A stretch of DNA of 20,589 bases from an uncultured Acidobacteriota bacterium (lineage in GTDB: Bacteria > Acidobacteriota > Terriglobia > Terriglobales > Acidobacteriaceae), in the NCBI GenBank assembly GCA_903832475.1, contig CAILBQ010000512.1, forward strand, positions 1 through 20,589. The letters are read 5' to 3'. Of the stretch, positions 1 through 8,052 are shown in pieces. A program made the translations under genes and the position numbers. Position 1 is the stretch's first letter; each line of letters opens with the position of its first letter. Under the pieces are notes generated by a model that was not told the DNA's origin, did no database searches, and saw only the letters and a program-made list of their open reading frames with translations.

Positions 1-190
1 CCTCAGGGGAATCTGCTTCTGTCTTTGCCCTTGATGTTGCCCTCTCCTTTCTTTCTGTCATTCCCCTCAGGCGAATCTGCTTTTGCGCTTCCGTCTGTCA
101 CCCTGAGCGGGCAAAGCGAGTCGAAGGACCTGCGGTTGCCCTTGCCTTTCTGTTGCCATTCCCTCCGGGGAATCAGCTTCTGTTTTCGCC
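1..190. repeat. Cluster of short REP-like palindromes
   Basis: Three diverged copies of one intergenic motif lie here. Each has a CATTCC...GGAAT palindrome followed by CTGCTT or CAGCTT: bases 1-20 (cut by the window edge), 59-85 and 155-182. The palindromes are ATTCCCC-TCA-GGCGAAT in the second copy and ATTCCC-TCCG-GGGAAT in the third. A related element at 96-130 begins TGTCACCCTGAGCGGG and ends GTCGAAGGACC, like the 'CCTGAGCGAAGCGAAGGACC' sequences common in intergenic DNA of several phyla. A fourth copy of the first motif lies near 3631-3672. No coding potential is seen. I infer a dispersed REP-type family; copy number in the genome cannot be judged here. Confidence 0.6.
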
Positions 191-431
191 TTTAGCGCAT
201 CCCCCGCACGGCAGGCGCCAAGGCCCGAGCGCCATCGGCGCGCTTCATCCCAGCCCAGGCCAAAGCGATGAGTGGCGCCTCAGCGATCACTGATCGCGCC
301 GGCCTGGGGACATCCTCGCCCAAGGAGCAAGGACTGAAAGCCAGCCCCAACTGCCTCAACGGCGACATCCCTGGATGACTCGACTCAACCCATTTTGACT
401 CCGCCGAAGGCGTCCGAGCGCACGGCAGGTG
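191..431. repeat. Non-coding region with a large stem-loop, 3' of the permease gene
   Basis: This stretch has no convincing gene. It holds a perfect 8-bp inverted repeat, CCCAGGCC (254-261) and GGCCTGGG (301-308). That encloses a second palindrome, GCGATCA-C-TGATCGC (283-297). Overlapping GGCGCC/GCGCC runs at about 210-240 add further self-complementarity. It begins just past the permease stop codon, so the structure could protect the mRNA 3' end or stop transcription, but no T-tract follows the stem on the minus strand. It resembles the dispersed palindromic elements of acidobacterial intergenic DNA; that resemblance is from memory. Confidence 0.4.
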
Positions 432-3095
432 TCACTCCGTTCGCAGCGCCGTCATCGGATCGATCCGCGAAGCCCGCAACGCCGGCACCGCGCAGGCCAC
501 CAGTGCCGTCCCCACCAGCACCGCCACCATCCCCATCAGCACCACCGGATCGAACGCGCTCGTCCCATACAGCATCGACCGAATCATCGCTCCCGCCGCC
601 GCCCCACCGGCAATCCCCAGCGCCAGCCCCACCGCCACCGGCCTCAGTCCATCGAACAGCACCAGCCTCAGAACTTCGGATCGCTGCGCCCCCAGCGCCA
701 TACGTATCCCAATCTCCGCAACCCGCTGCGTCACCAGGTACGAAAGCACGCCATACAGTCCCACCCCCGCCAGCAGCAGCGAAAGCCCTGCAAACGCCAG
801 CAACAGCGTCGCACTGAAGCTCTGGCTCGCCGTCGTCCGATTTACAATCTGCTCCATCGTCAGCACGTCATACGTCGGCAGCGCCGCATCCATTGCCGCA
901 ATCTGCTGCTGCACCGGCACCGCCATCGCCAGCGGATCAATTTCCGTATGCACCACGATCGTCGCCGTCCCCGTCTGCCGCACCACCCCCGAATACAGCG
1001 GAAAATACATCGTTGGCCGGATCGGTTCCGTCACGTCATACGGCGTATCGCCCACCACCCCGACGATCTCGTAGCTCTCCTCTTTACCAGACCAGGAACA
1101 GTTCACATGCATCCCCAGCGGCGAAGCACCCGGCGCGAACTGATCCGCAAACATCTTGCTCACCACCAGGTAGTGATAATCCCCCAGCCGCTCATGCTCG
1201 GTAAACACCCGCCCGCTCAGCAGCGGAATCTTCATCACGCCGAAATACCCCGGCCCGGCCGACCTGGTCAGCGCGTCATACTGCAGACTGAACGTCGGCG
1301 CCGGCTTCTCCGTGATCGTGAACACATGATCGTCCTCATACCCGCCCCCCGGCGGCGTCGTCACCAGCGCCGCATCCTTCACACCCGGCAGTCCCTTCAC
1401 GCGCTCCAGCACCGCCTCGTGAAATCCCAGCACTTTCTCCGGCGTGTTGTATTGCGTTTCCGGCAGCCCATATTTCACCGTCAGCACATGATCCGTCAGG
1501 CACCCCAGGTCATTCGAACGCAGGTGCACAAAGCTCTTGAACAGCAGCCCCGCCGCAATCAGCAGCACCACCGTCAGCCCAATCTCCGCCGTCAGCATCG
1601 TCTTGCGCAGCCACGCCTTCGACTGGCTCCCTCCAATCGCTCGCGAAGACTCCTGCAATGCGCCCAGCACGCCTTTCCCTGTTGACGAAATCGCCGGCAC
1701 CAGCCCCGCCAGCAACGAAGTCCCCGCCACCAGCCCCAGCGCAAACGCCATCACCGTCCAGTCCACCCCGATCGCATCCGTCCTCGGCAACGCGCTCCAT
1801 CGCGTCGCCAGCCACCGAGTCGCCGCCAGCGACAGCATCAGCCCCAGCCCTCCGCCAGCAAAGGAAATCAGCACGCTCTCCGTCATCTGCTCACGAATCA
1901 GCGCCAGCCGGCTCCCGCCGAGCGCCCCGCGCACCGCCACCTCCTTCCTCCGCGCCGCCGACCGCGCTACCAGCAGATTCGAAACATTCAGGCACGCAAT
2001 CAGCAGCATGCATCCCACCGCTGCCAACAGCACCACCAGCGGCGTCTTCACATCCTGCACCACGTCGTCAATCATCGGGCGAAACACCGCATCCTCGGCC
2101 ACCGGCGCATTGGCATTGGCCAGATGAATCCGGTACTGCAGCGCCGTCACCGGCTGTATCGCCGTCGCCGCGCTCACCCCTTCACGCAGCCGTGCCACCA
2201 CGTGCAGCGGATGCATGTCATGCCGACCATACGTCTCCGCCGAAAACGTCTGCCCCAACGGCACCCACACCTGCGCCTTCGCTGTCGGATACGCGAACCA
2301 TTTCGGCAGCACCCCAATCACCGTGTATGCATTCGAGTCCAGATGGATCTGCCTTCCGACAATCGCGGGATTCCCGCCCCACCGCCGCTGGTAAATCGAC
2401 CACGTCAGCACCACGACGTGATTTCCCTGTGGCCGGTCCTCGTCCTCACGAAAATTCCGCCCCACCGCCATCTCCGCACCCAGCAAGGGGAAAAGCGATG
2501 CCGACCCCGCTGCCGCCTCCACCACCTCCGGCAGCTCCGCATGCTCCCCCGTCAAATTGAATCCATAGTCCCGCCACGCCGCCATGTTTTCAAAGCCATG
2601 CGTCTGCTCTCGCCACTCCCGGTAGTCCCCCGGCGCCACCGTATTGAATCCACTCCCGCCCGCCCCTTGCCGAAAATGCTCGTACACCATCACCAGCTTC
2701 CCAGGATTGCGAAACGGCAGCGGCTTCAGCAGCACCGACCGCACAATGGTGAACAGCGAAGTCGTCGCCCCAATCCCCAGCGCCAGCACCACCACCGAAA
2801 CCACCGCAAACCCCGGCGCCCTCACCAGCGTCCGCACTCCATAGCGCAGTTCGCGCCCCAGCGCCTCCAGCCAACCCCAACTCCATGTCGCCCGCGCCTC
2901 ATCCCGCACCAGAGCCGGATTGCCAAACTCCCGCAACGCCGCCCGCCGCGCCTGCTCCGGAGTCATCCCCCACGCCTCGTTCTCGCGTATTTGCTCCTCC
3001 AGGTGAAACTCCAGCTCCCGCGTCAACCGCTCCGTCTCCTCACCGCGCCGCATCAGGGAACTCAACGATCTAACCACCCTCGAAAACCACCGCAT
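432..3095 (-). CDS. ADOP-family ABC-type permease (duplicated orphan permease)
   Basis: This 887-residue inner-membrane protein is built as two MacB/FtsX-type permease halves. Residues 1-75 are a soluble charged N-terminal region typical of the acidobacterial duplicated orphan permease family. A first membrane helix lies at about 95-117. A large periplasmic MacB-like domain follows to about 340, then a helix cluster to about 480. A second set has a helix near 500-520, a periplasmic domain to about 740 and final helices to the end. The ending DPMTALRTE matches the usual DP-x-x-ALR close of FtsX domains. The ATG is supported by AGGAGG 8 bases upstream. It lies 101 bases downstream of padR and is probably co-transcribed. 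No ATPase gene is near, as usual for this family. The substrate is unknown. Confidence 0.93.
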   Translation of the reverse strand: MRWFSRVVRSLSSLMRRGEETERLTRELEFHLEEQIRENEAWGMTPEQARRAALREFGNPALVRDEARATWSWGWLEALGRELRYGVRTLVRAPGFAVVSVVVLALGIGATTSLFTIVRSVLLKPLPFRNPGKLVMVYEHFRQGAGGSGFNTVAPGDYREWREQTHGFENMAAWRDYGFNLTGEHAELPEVVEAAAGSASLFPLLGAEMAVGRNFREDEDRPQGNHVVVLTWSIYQRRWGGNPAIVGRQIHLDSNAYTVIGVLPKWFAYPTAKAQVWVPLGQTFSAETYGRHDMHPLHVVARLREGVSAATAIQPVTALQYRIHLANANAPVAEDAVFRPMIDDVVQDVKTPLVVLLAAVGCMLLIACLNVSNLLVARSAARRKEVAVRGALGGSRLALIREQMTESVLISFAGGGLGLMLSLAATRWLATRWSALPRTDAIGVDWTVMAFALGLVAGTSLLAGLVPAISSTGKGVLGALQESSRAIGGSQSKAWLRKTMLTAEIGLTVVLLIAAGLLFKSFVHLRSNDLGCLTDHVLTVKYGLPETQYNTPEKVLGFHEAVLERVKGLPGVKDAALVTTPPGGGYEDDHVFTITEKPAPTFSLQYDALTRSAGPGYFGVMKIPLLSGRVFTEHERLGDYHYLVVSKMFADQFAPGASPLGMHVNCSWSGKEESYEIVGVVGDTPYDVTEPIRPTMYFPLYSGVVRQTGTATIVVHTEIDPLAMAVPVQQQIAAMDAALPTYDVLTMEQIVNRTTASQSFSATLLLAFAGLSLLLAGVGLYGVLSYLVTQRVAEIGIRMALGAQRSEVLRLVLFDGLRPVAVGLALGIAGGAAAGAMIRSMLYGTSAFDPVVLMGMVAVLVGTALVACAVPALRASRIDPMTALRTE

Positions 3096-3139
3096 ACCTC
3101 ATCCCTCCTGCAATGCCCCGGCGCACGAACAATGTCTCT

Positions 3140-3192
3140 CACTGCACACTGTTCACTGCACACTGTCCACTGCCCACTGCCCACTGCCCACT
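3140..3192. repeat. 7-bp tandem repeat between padR and the permease gene
   Basis: Seven full heptamer units plus four bases run without interruption: CACTGCA, CACTGTT, CACTGCA, CACTGTC, then three identical CACTGCC and a final CACT. CACTG is constant and only the last two bases vary. The array lies wholly in the padR-permease spacer, 4 bases past the padR stop codon and 44 bases upstream of the permease start. It is therefore transcribed if the two genes form an operon. Copy number may vary between strains by slippage. Confidence 0.9.
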
Positions 3193-3196
3193 CGTA

Positions 3197-3526
3197 CTAC
3201 GCCCCCTCCACCACCAGGTTCACCGCCGCCGACAACCGGCTCCACGACTCCTGCTCCTTCGTCAGTTGCGCGCGTCCCGCCGCCGTCAGCGAATAGAACT
3301 TCGCCTGCCGCCCGGTGTCGCTCTCCGCCCACTTGGCCTTGATCCACCCCTGCTGCTCTAACCGGTGCAGCGCCGGATACAGCGACCCCTGCTGCACCTG
3401 CAAGACTTCGTTCGAAATCTGCTGAATCCGCTTCGCAATGGCCCACCCATGCATCGGCTCCAGCCCAATCGTCTTCAGGATCAAAAGATCCAGCGTCCCC
3501 TGCAACAAATCACTCGGCTTTCCCAT
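3197..3526 (-). CDS. PadR-family transcriptional regulator (acidobacterial type)
   Basis: This 109-residue winged-helix protein opens with DLLQGTLDLLILKTIG and carries YPALHRLEQQGWI, the hallmark helix-turn-helix and wing region of PadR proteins. The length is normal for the acidobacterial subgroup. It is expected to act as a homodimeric repressor in the cytoplasm, with a ligand that cannot be read from sequence. The gene precedes an orphan permease, the standard pairing for this subgroup, so it probably controls both genes. A near-perfect inverted repeat overlaps the promoter and ends one base before the start codon, which suggests self-repression. There is no good ribosome binding site ahead of the ATG. 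Confidence 0.94.
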   Translation of the reverse strand: MGKPSDLLQGTLDLLILKTIGLEPMHGWAIAKRIQQISNEVLQVQQGSLYPALHRLEQQGWIKAKWAESDTGRQAKFYSLTAAGRAQLTKEQESWSRLSAAVNLVVEGA

Positions 3527-3565
3527 ACCTTGATTATCTACACAACCATTTGTAGATAGTCAAGG
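3527..3565 (-). promoter_or_regulatory. padR promoter embedded in a palindromic operator
   Basis: The arms CCTTGATTATCTACA (3528-3542) and TGTAGATAGTCAAGG (3551-3565) are complementary at 14 of 15 positions across an 8-base spacer. On the minus strand one arm holds a -35-like TTGACT (3563-3558). The other holds -10-like sequences, TAGATA (3540-3535) at 17-base spacing or GATAAT (3538-3533) at 19. A dimeric repressor here would cover the whole promoter. The most likely binder is PadR itself, given the position and the known habit of PadR proteins to bind dyads at their own promoters. That assignment is inferred. Confidence 0.7.
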
Positions 3566-3630
3566 CATCGGCTGCAGCCCGCCACAGTATCGTGCAAGAA
3601 GTGAATCGGATTCGCGAGGCTCTTGCTTTT

Positions 3631-3672
3631 CTTTCTGTCATTCCCCGTAGGGATTCTGCTTCTGCTTTCACG
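3631..3672. repeat. REP-like palindromic motif, fourth copy
   Basis: The sequence TGTCATTCCCCGTAGGGATT followed by CTGCTTCTG repeats the motif seen three times in bases 1-182, with the palindrome ATTCCC-CGTA-GGGAT. It lies in the 164-base spacer upstream of padR and downstream of the VOC gene. That spacer otherwise shows no gene. No T-tract marks it as a terminator. Confidence 0.55.
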
Positions 3673-3730
3673 CCCAGCGCGTCTTAGGGGGCAAATCCGT
3701 CAGACTGCCTCATCCACACTCACACTGTCC

Positions 3731-4165
3731 TCAAACCAGCTTCCACCCCTCGCCTTCCGGCATCCACCGCCGGCCATGCATATCCAGCCACGGCCCGTAA
3801 GGCTTTCCCGCAATCGGGTCCGATCCAAACCGCAGCACATTCCCGTCCACGTCGAGCACCTGCATCTCCAGCGCCCAGTCATAATTCGTCGGCGGATGCC
3901 GAATCACCGCTCCCGCCGCCACAAACTCCGCATGCAGCGCCGTCACATCATTGGTCCCAATCCACACCCAGGCTCCCGGCTGCCCCTGGTCTCCCACCGA
4001 CAAGAAAAGTGAAGTCTTCCCTCGCGCCACACACGCAAAATAATCCGCCTGCCCCCACTCCTTGCGAAATCCAAGCTTCTCCTCGTAATACGCAACCGCC
4101 ACTCCCAAATCGCGAACCACCAGAATCGGATTCACCCCATAAACCCGCGCCTTCTCCTCACTCAT
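3731..4165 (-). CDS. VOC-family (glyoxalase/bleomycin-resistance-like) protein
   Basis: This 144-residue cytoplasmic protein has the paired beta-alpha-beta-beta-beta layout of the vicinal oxygen chelate superfamily. The first half reads NPILVVRDLGVAVAYYEEKLGF, the second DVTALHAEFVAAGA and then LDVDGNVLRFGSDP. The length is that of single-domain bleomycin-resistance-like members. These often bind a ligand without a metal, and I see no full set of glyoxalase I metal ligands. AGGAGG sits 9 bases before the ATG. It is the last gene of a run of minus-strand genes, 61 bases after the CocE-like gene. Reaction and substrate are unknown; a drug-binding role is possible but not shown. Confidence 0.88.
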   Translation of the reverse strand: MSEEKARVYGVNPILVVRDLGVAVAYYEEKLGFRKEWGQADYFACVARGKTSLFLSVGDQGQPGAWVWIGTNDVTALHAEFVAAGAVIRHPPTNYDWALEMQVLDVDGNVLRFGSDPIAGKPYGPWLDMHGRRWMPEGEGWKLV

Positions 4166-4214
4166 AACGGTCGTCCTCCTGGGCAGGGGCCGCCGCGTCC
4201 CCCCTAGCTGTTAG

Positions 4215-4234
4215 CCCAATCAGCCATCATTGGG
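4215..4234 (-). other. Small hairpin over the CocE-like stop codon
   Basis: CCCAAT (4215-4220) and ATTGGG (4229-4234) form a perfect 6-bp stem with an 8-base loop, and the stop codon of the CocE-like gene falls in it. No U-tract follows on the minus strand, so it is a weak terminator candidate at best. It could slow ribosomes or trim the transcript between the hydrolase and VOC genes. Confidence 0.35.
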
Positions 4235-6245
4235 TGCCACCAACGGGAGCATTCGCGGCAGTAGCCGCATCCGCCCGCAGGGCAGGCGCTACGCTCAACG
4301 TCACGCTCGACGGAAACTCCTTCGCATGGTGCACCGCGTTATGCGCAATCACCCCCGTCGCCTCGCTTACGTTGTCCCCGCCCGTATTCAAGTTGCGATC
4401 AAAGCGCGGAAAATTGCTGCTGCTCACTTCAATGCGTACCTGGTGTCCCGGCGCAAAGTATATGCTCGTCTGCATCGGCTGAAACACCACCTTGTAGACC
4501 TTGTCCTTCTCCATCCAAACTGGCGGCTTGTCATACCCTTCGCGATACCGAACCCGTTGAATGTTGTCCTCGACGTTGAACGCCGTCCCATCCGGCAGCA
4601 CATCGATCAGCCTCACCGTAAAGTCCGTATCCTTTGCGTCGCTCGAAACATACAGGGTCACATCCACCGGCCCGCTCACTTCCATCCCTTCCTTCAGCGG
4701 CCCGGTGCTGTACACCAGTACGTCATCCCGCATCTCCTCGCTGCGCTGGTCGAGCGCTCCCGCCCGGTACGCCGCGCCCATGCAGCAGAACCCGCCCCCA
4801 TGCGTCGGTACCGGATTCATCGGGTCATAGGTGAACTTGTCCGCCGCATCTTTCCCTTGTAACTCCGAAGCCAGCACCCCATCCCCGTTCAACGAATTCG
4901 CTCTTCCGCTGCTGCCCAGGTAGTAGGTCACCGGCTTGGCATTCGCCGGCGGCCACACGTCGGAAGACTGCCACTTGTTGCTCCCCATCGTGTAATACCG
5001 CACCTTCGGATTCTTGGTCAGCACATCATTACTCTCGCCCTTCAAGAAATGATCGAACCAGGCAAACGTCAGCGCATCATAATCCAGCCGCGCATCGCCC
5101 ATATCGCGCTCGCCAACCATCGTATGTTCCGAAGCGCCCTTGTAACTGCAATGCGGCACCGGCGCAATCACCGCGTACTGCTCATTTCCAATTTCCCCGT
5201 CCGCCTTCCGCGCCGCGTTGTATGCCGCGAGATTCGGAGCCACGCTGATGTCGTACCAGGTCATCATCCATAGCCCAGGCGCCTTGATCTTCATTGAGTC
5301 ATTCCACAATCCGCCCTCATACCACGCCGCATCATTGGGCCCGCGCAGAATCATCGCCTTTTTCCCCGACGGTGTTGTATCCGCAAAGATCCCATGCTGC
5401 GCGCCCACCGCCGATAAAAGATCCTTCTCCGGCAAATGCTGCAACCCCTTCACCCAGTCCACCGCAGGCGGATGTGCAGAAAGGTCATACGACTTCGCCG
5501 CCGTCACCAGCGCCTCGCGGCTCATCCCCGCGGGAAAATTCGGCTTGCCGTCATTCGTCGAAAGCCCGTAGTCATACAGCCACGGCGCAAACAGCATCTG
5601 CACCGCCCCACCGCGAAACCAGTTGCCCTGCTCGTAGTACGGACCCACCCGGCCCACACCCGCCCCAAAGCTCTCCGGAATAAACGCGGCCAGCGCTTTA
5701 TCTCCGCGCGATGCCACATTCAGCTGCCACTCCGCTGTCGACGAACACCCAATCAACCCCACCTTATCCGCCGACCACGGCAGCCCGCCCATCCACGCAA
5801 GCTCATCATCCGCATCGGTCAGCGGCACGCCCAGAATGTCATAGTCTCCCTCGGAGAAATACCGCCCCCGCTCATTCATCTCCACATACGCGTACCCATG
5901 CTTGACCGCCTCTAACTCGGTCGACATATCCCGCGGCGCACCTAACTCCACATCCCAGTAATTGAAGTTATAAGGCGTCCGCGAAAAGATGATGGGATAC
6001 TTTTTCGACTCATCCTTCGGCCGATAAATATCCGCCTGCATCCTCTTCCCATCCCGCATCGGCACCATCACCTTGCGTTCAATAATGGCAATCGACTCAA
6101 GCTCTTTCTCCATCGCATTCCGCCGCGCAATCAACCCTGCATCGGACCCGCGCCCCTGGCTGAATACAAGCGATGGAAGCAACATAGGCGCGCACATAAC
6201 AACCTGGCAGGCAATACTCAGTACTCGCTGCATATGTGATCTCAT
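4227..6245 (-). CDS. CocE/NonD-family serine hydrolase, exported
   Basis: This is a 672-residue alpha/beta hydrolase of the CocE/NonD (X-Pro dipeptidyl-peptidase, alpha-amino-acid ester hydrolase) family. Residues 1-30 look like a Sec signal peptide, with a hydrophobic run VLSIACQVVMCAPMLLPSL. The N-terminal motif PMRDGKRMQADIYRP and the block GRYFSEGDYD are typical. The nucleophile elbow is probably GCSSTAEW (Ser168), with Asp332 in MMTWYDIS and His365 in PVPHCSY as the other triad members. The C-terminal third is the PepX_C-like jelly roll. I chose the ATG at 6245. The frame is open to 6362, but that would overlap the upstream peptidase gene and bury the signal peptide. A second ATG at 6233 is also possible. 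The likely substrate class is peptides or amino-acid esters. Confidence 0.9.
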   Translation of the reverse strand: MRSHMQRVLSIACQVVMCAPMLLPSLVFSQGRGSDAGLIARRNAMEKELESIAIIERKVMVPMRDGKRMQADIYRPKDESKKYPIIFSRTPYNFNYWDVELGAPRDMSTELEAVKHGYAYVEMNERGRYFSEGDYDILGVPLTDADDELAWMGGLPWSADKVGLIGCSSTAEWQLNVASRGDKALAAFIPESFGAGVGRVGPYYEQGNWFRGGAVQMLFAPWLYDYGLSTNDGKPNFPAGMSREALVTAAKSYDLSAHPPAVDWVKGLQHLPEKDLLSAVGAQHGIFADTTPSGKKAMILRGPNDAAWYEGGLWNDSMKIKAPGLWMMTWYDISVAPNLAAYNAARKADGEIGNEQYAVIAPVPHCSYKGASEHTMVGERDMGDARLDYDALTFAWFDHFLKGESNDVLTKNPKVRYYTMGSNKWQSSDVWPPANAKPVTYYLGSSGRANSLNGDGVLASELQGKDAADKFTYDPMNPVPTHGGGFCCMGAAYRAGALDQRSEEMRDDVLVYSTGPLKEGMEVSGPVDVTLYVSSDAKDTDFTVRLIDVLPDGTAFNVEDNIQRVRYREGYDKPPVWMEKDKVYKVVFQPMQTSIYFAPGHQVRIEVSSSNFPRFDRNLNTGGDNVSEATGVIAHNAVHHAKEFPSSVTLSVAPALRADAATAANAPVGGTQ

Positions 6246-6297
6246 TTCTGTTGGAACTCGAAGGGTCAAAAGCGTCTCTCGCGCCAAAAATCGGAAC

Positions 6298-7995
6298 TTA
6301 CTCTGGTCTTGGACTCGACACAAACATCGGCGTCTGCGCGTCACTCGCAAACCGCCACGCACTCAAATACGCCAACTGCAAAATCTTCGTCATCTTCGCG
6401 TAGTCAATCTTCTCCGCCGTGTCCGTGATGTGGTGATAGTCCGGATGAAATCCCGTAAACCACCAGAACGCCGGCACATTTTTCAGCACGAAAGGAAACT
6501 GATCCGATCGAAAGAAAACATTCAACGCGCTCTCATGATCGAAGCGATCATCCAGCACCAGCCCCACCCGCTTGTTTTCTTCCTTCACCACCCGGTCGTA
6601 ACTCGGCGAATACAGCGCTCCAATCAGGTTCAGTCGATTGGTCGTATCCTTCGGAATCTCGATCAACCCATCCGTCTGGGGGCTCGCCGTCTCATCTCGC
6701 CCGATCATGTCAAAGTTGATCTGCGCCCGCGTTGTCGCCAGCGGACGCAGCGGGTGCGCCGCCATCCGGTAAGCCCCCAGCAGCCCGCGCTCCTCACTCG
6801 CAAACACCGCAAACAGGATGCTCCTTTTCGGCCTCTCTCCATTCGCAGCAAACGCCCGCGCCAGGTTCACCACTCCTACCGTCCCCGACCCGTTGTCATC
6901 CGCGCCATGCCACGTCTGCACGCACTCAGCCCCAGCCGGCGTCTCGCGACCATTCTCGTCGACTGCGCCCTGTCCAGCTGCACAAGCCGCCTGCCCATCG
7001 TGATCATGATGCGCGGTAATCATCACCGTCTCCGCCTGCAACGTCGGATCCGATCCTTCCAGCAAGCCCACAACATTCGCCGTAGTTCCGCGCTGCTCGC
7101 TCGCGTTGACCAGGTGAATCGTAACCTTCGTCTCCGGCAACGCCCTCGACTGCGGACTCAGGTCCTTATCGATTGCCGCCTGCAGCGCGCTTCCCGTCGT
7201 CCCTGAAGTCCCAAACAACTGCGCCGCGACAACATCCTGCACCACCACCGAAGGAATCTGCACTTCATCCTCCGCGATCGCCTGCAGCGGCAGCGGCACC
7301 GCCCGCAGCACACTCCCGCCAATCTTCGCCTGCCGCTCCGCATTCGTCAGGTGCTTGCGATTCGGCTCCGCCACCACGATCAGCGCCACCGCCCCATGCG
7401 CCTGCGCATTCATCAGCTTCACCCGCGTCGTCGCATACCGCGTATTGCCGGTCCCGTTGAAGATCGAATGAGCATCATCCTCCTGCGGCTCATGATCGAA
7501 CACAAACGCAATCTTGCCCCGCACATCGACATGCGCATAATCGTCATAGCCCAGCTCCGGAGCTGTAATCCCATATCCCGCGAACACGACCGGCGCGGTC
7601 AAATCAATCGCATGCTTGTAAGCCCCAAAGGCCACCGGCGCATGAAACTCCGTAGCCTTGCCTTTCTGCGTCAGCGTAATCGTCGTAGCCGCCCGGTCCG
7701 GCCGGTACTCGATCAGCTCAAACGCCTGCCGGTACGAAGCCTTCCCCTTTGCGTCCACCCCCGCCGGCTTCAGCCCCGCCGCGCGAAACTGCTCCTCGAT
7801 CCACTGCATCGCCAGCTCATCGCCCGGCTGCAGACTCATCCGTCCCGCCAGCTTGTCCGAAGCAACGTAGCTCAAATCGCTCTTCAGCGTCTCCGCCTTC
7901 AGCGTGCGAAATCCAGCCTGTTCATTCGACGGAGCCTGCGCCAGACCACAGCACGGCAACAAGACAGCCACAAGGAACGCTCTCAACTTCAACAT
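6298..7995 (-). CDS. Exported M28-family metallopeptidase with PA-like insert
   Basis: This 565-residue zinc aminopeptidase-like protein begins with a signal peptide, MLKLRAFLVAVLLPCCGLAQA, probably cut after LAQA. Residues about 130-290 carry a protease-associated-like insert containing APVVFAGYGITAPELGYDDY. The catalytic domain shows the M28 ligand set in order: TAHHDHD (His329), WHGADDNGSG (Asp366/367), FASEERG (Glu401/402), NFDMIGRD (Asp429) and HPDYHHITDT (His521). No active-site residue appears to be missing. It should cleave N-terminal residues from peptides in the periplasm. Its stop lies 52 bases before the start of the exported CocE-like hydrolase, which suggests joint expression and a shared role in peptide use. 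The start has only a weak ribosome binding site. Confidence 0.93.
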   Translation of the reverse strand: MLKLRAFLVAVLLPCCGLAQAPSNEQAGFRTLKAETLKSDLSYVASDKLAGRMSLQPGDELAMQWIEEQFRAAGLKPAGVDAKGKASYRQAFELIEYRPDRAATTITLTQKGKATEFHAPVAFGAYKHAIDLTAPVVFAGYGITAPELGYDDYAHVDVRGKIAFVFDHEPQEDDAHSIFNGTGNTRYATTRVKLMNAQAHGAVALIVVAEPNRKHLTNAERQAKIGGSVLRAVPLPLQAIAEDEVQIPSVVVQDVVAAQLFGTSGTTGSALQAAIDKDLSPQSRALPETKVTIHLVNASEQRGTTANVVGLLEGSDPTLQAETVMITAHHDHDGQAACAAGQGAVDENGRETPAGAECVQTWHGADDNGSGTVGVVNLARAFAANGERPKRSILFAVFASEERGLLGAYRMAAHPLRPLATTRAQINFDMIGRDETASPQTDGLIEIPKDTTNRLNLIGALYSPSYDRVVKEENKRVGLVLDDRFDHESALNVFFRSDQFPFVLKNVPAFWWFTGFHPDYHHITDTAEKIDYAKMTKILQLAYLSAWRFASDAQTPMFVSSPRPE

Positions 7996-8052
7996 GCGCC
8001 CATACTACGTGCCGAACCGAACCAGCTCAATCGAAATATCCCCCTGCCCTGC

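Noticed and set aside
429..1685. Long plus-strand open frame opposite the permease gene, rich in Arg and His
   Set aside because: It is the antisense of a clear permease. The Arg/His/Pro-rich product matches no family, and there is no ribosome binding site. High GC keeps such shadow frames open.
3731..4165. Functional glyoxalase I or bleomycin-resistance gene
   Set aside because: The fold is recognisable but the metal ligands of glyoxalase I are not all evident and no resistance context exists, so only the superfamily is called.
6246..6362. Longer N-terminus for the CocE-like hydrolase starting at 6362
   Set aside because: It would overlap the end of the M28 gene by 65 bases and put an Arg-rich stretch before a clear signal peptide.
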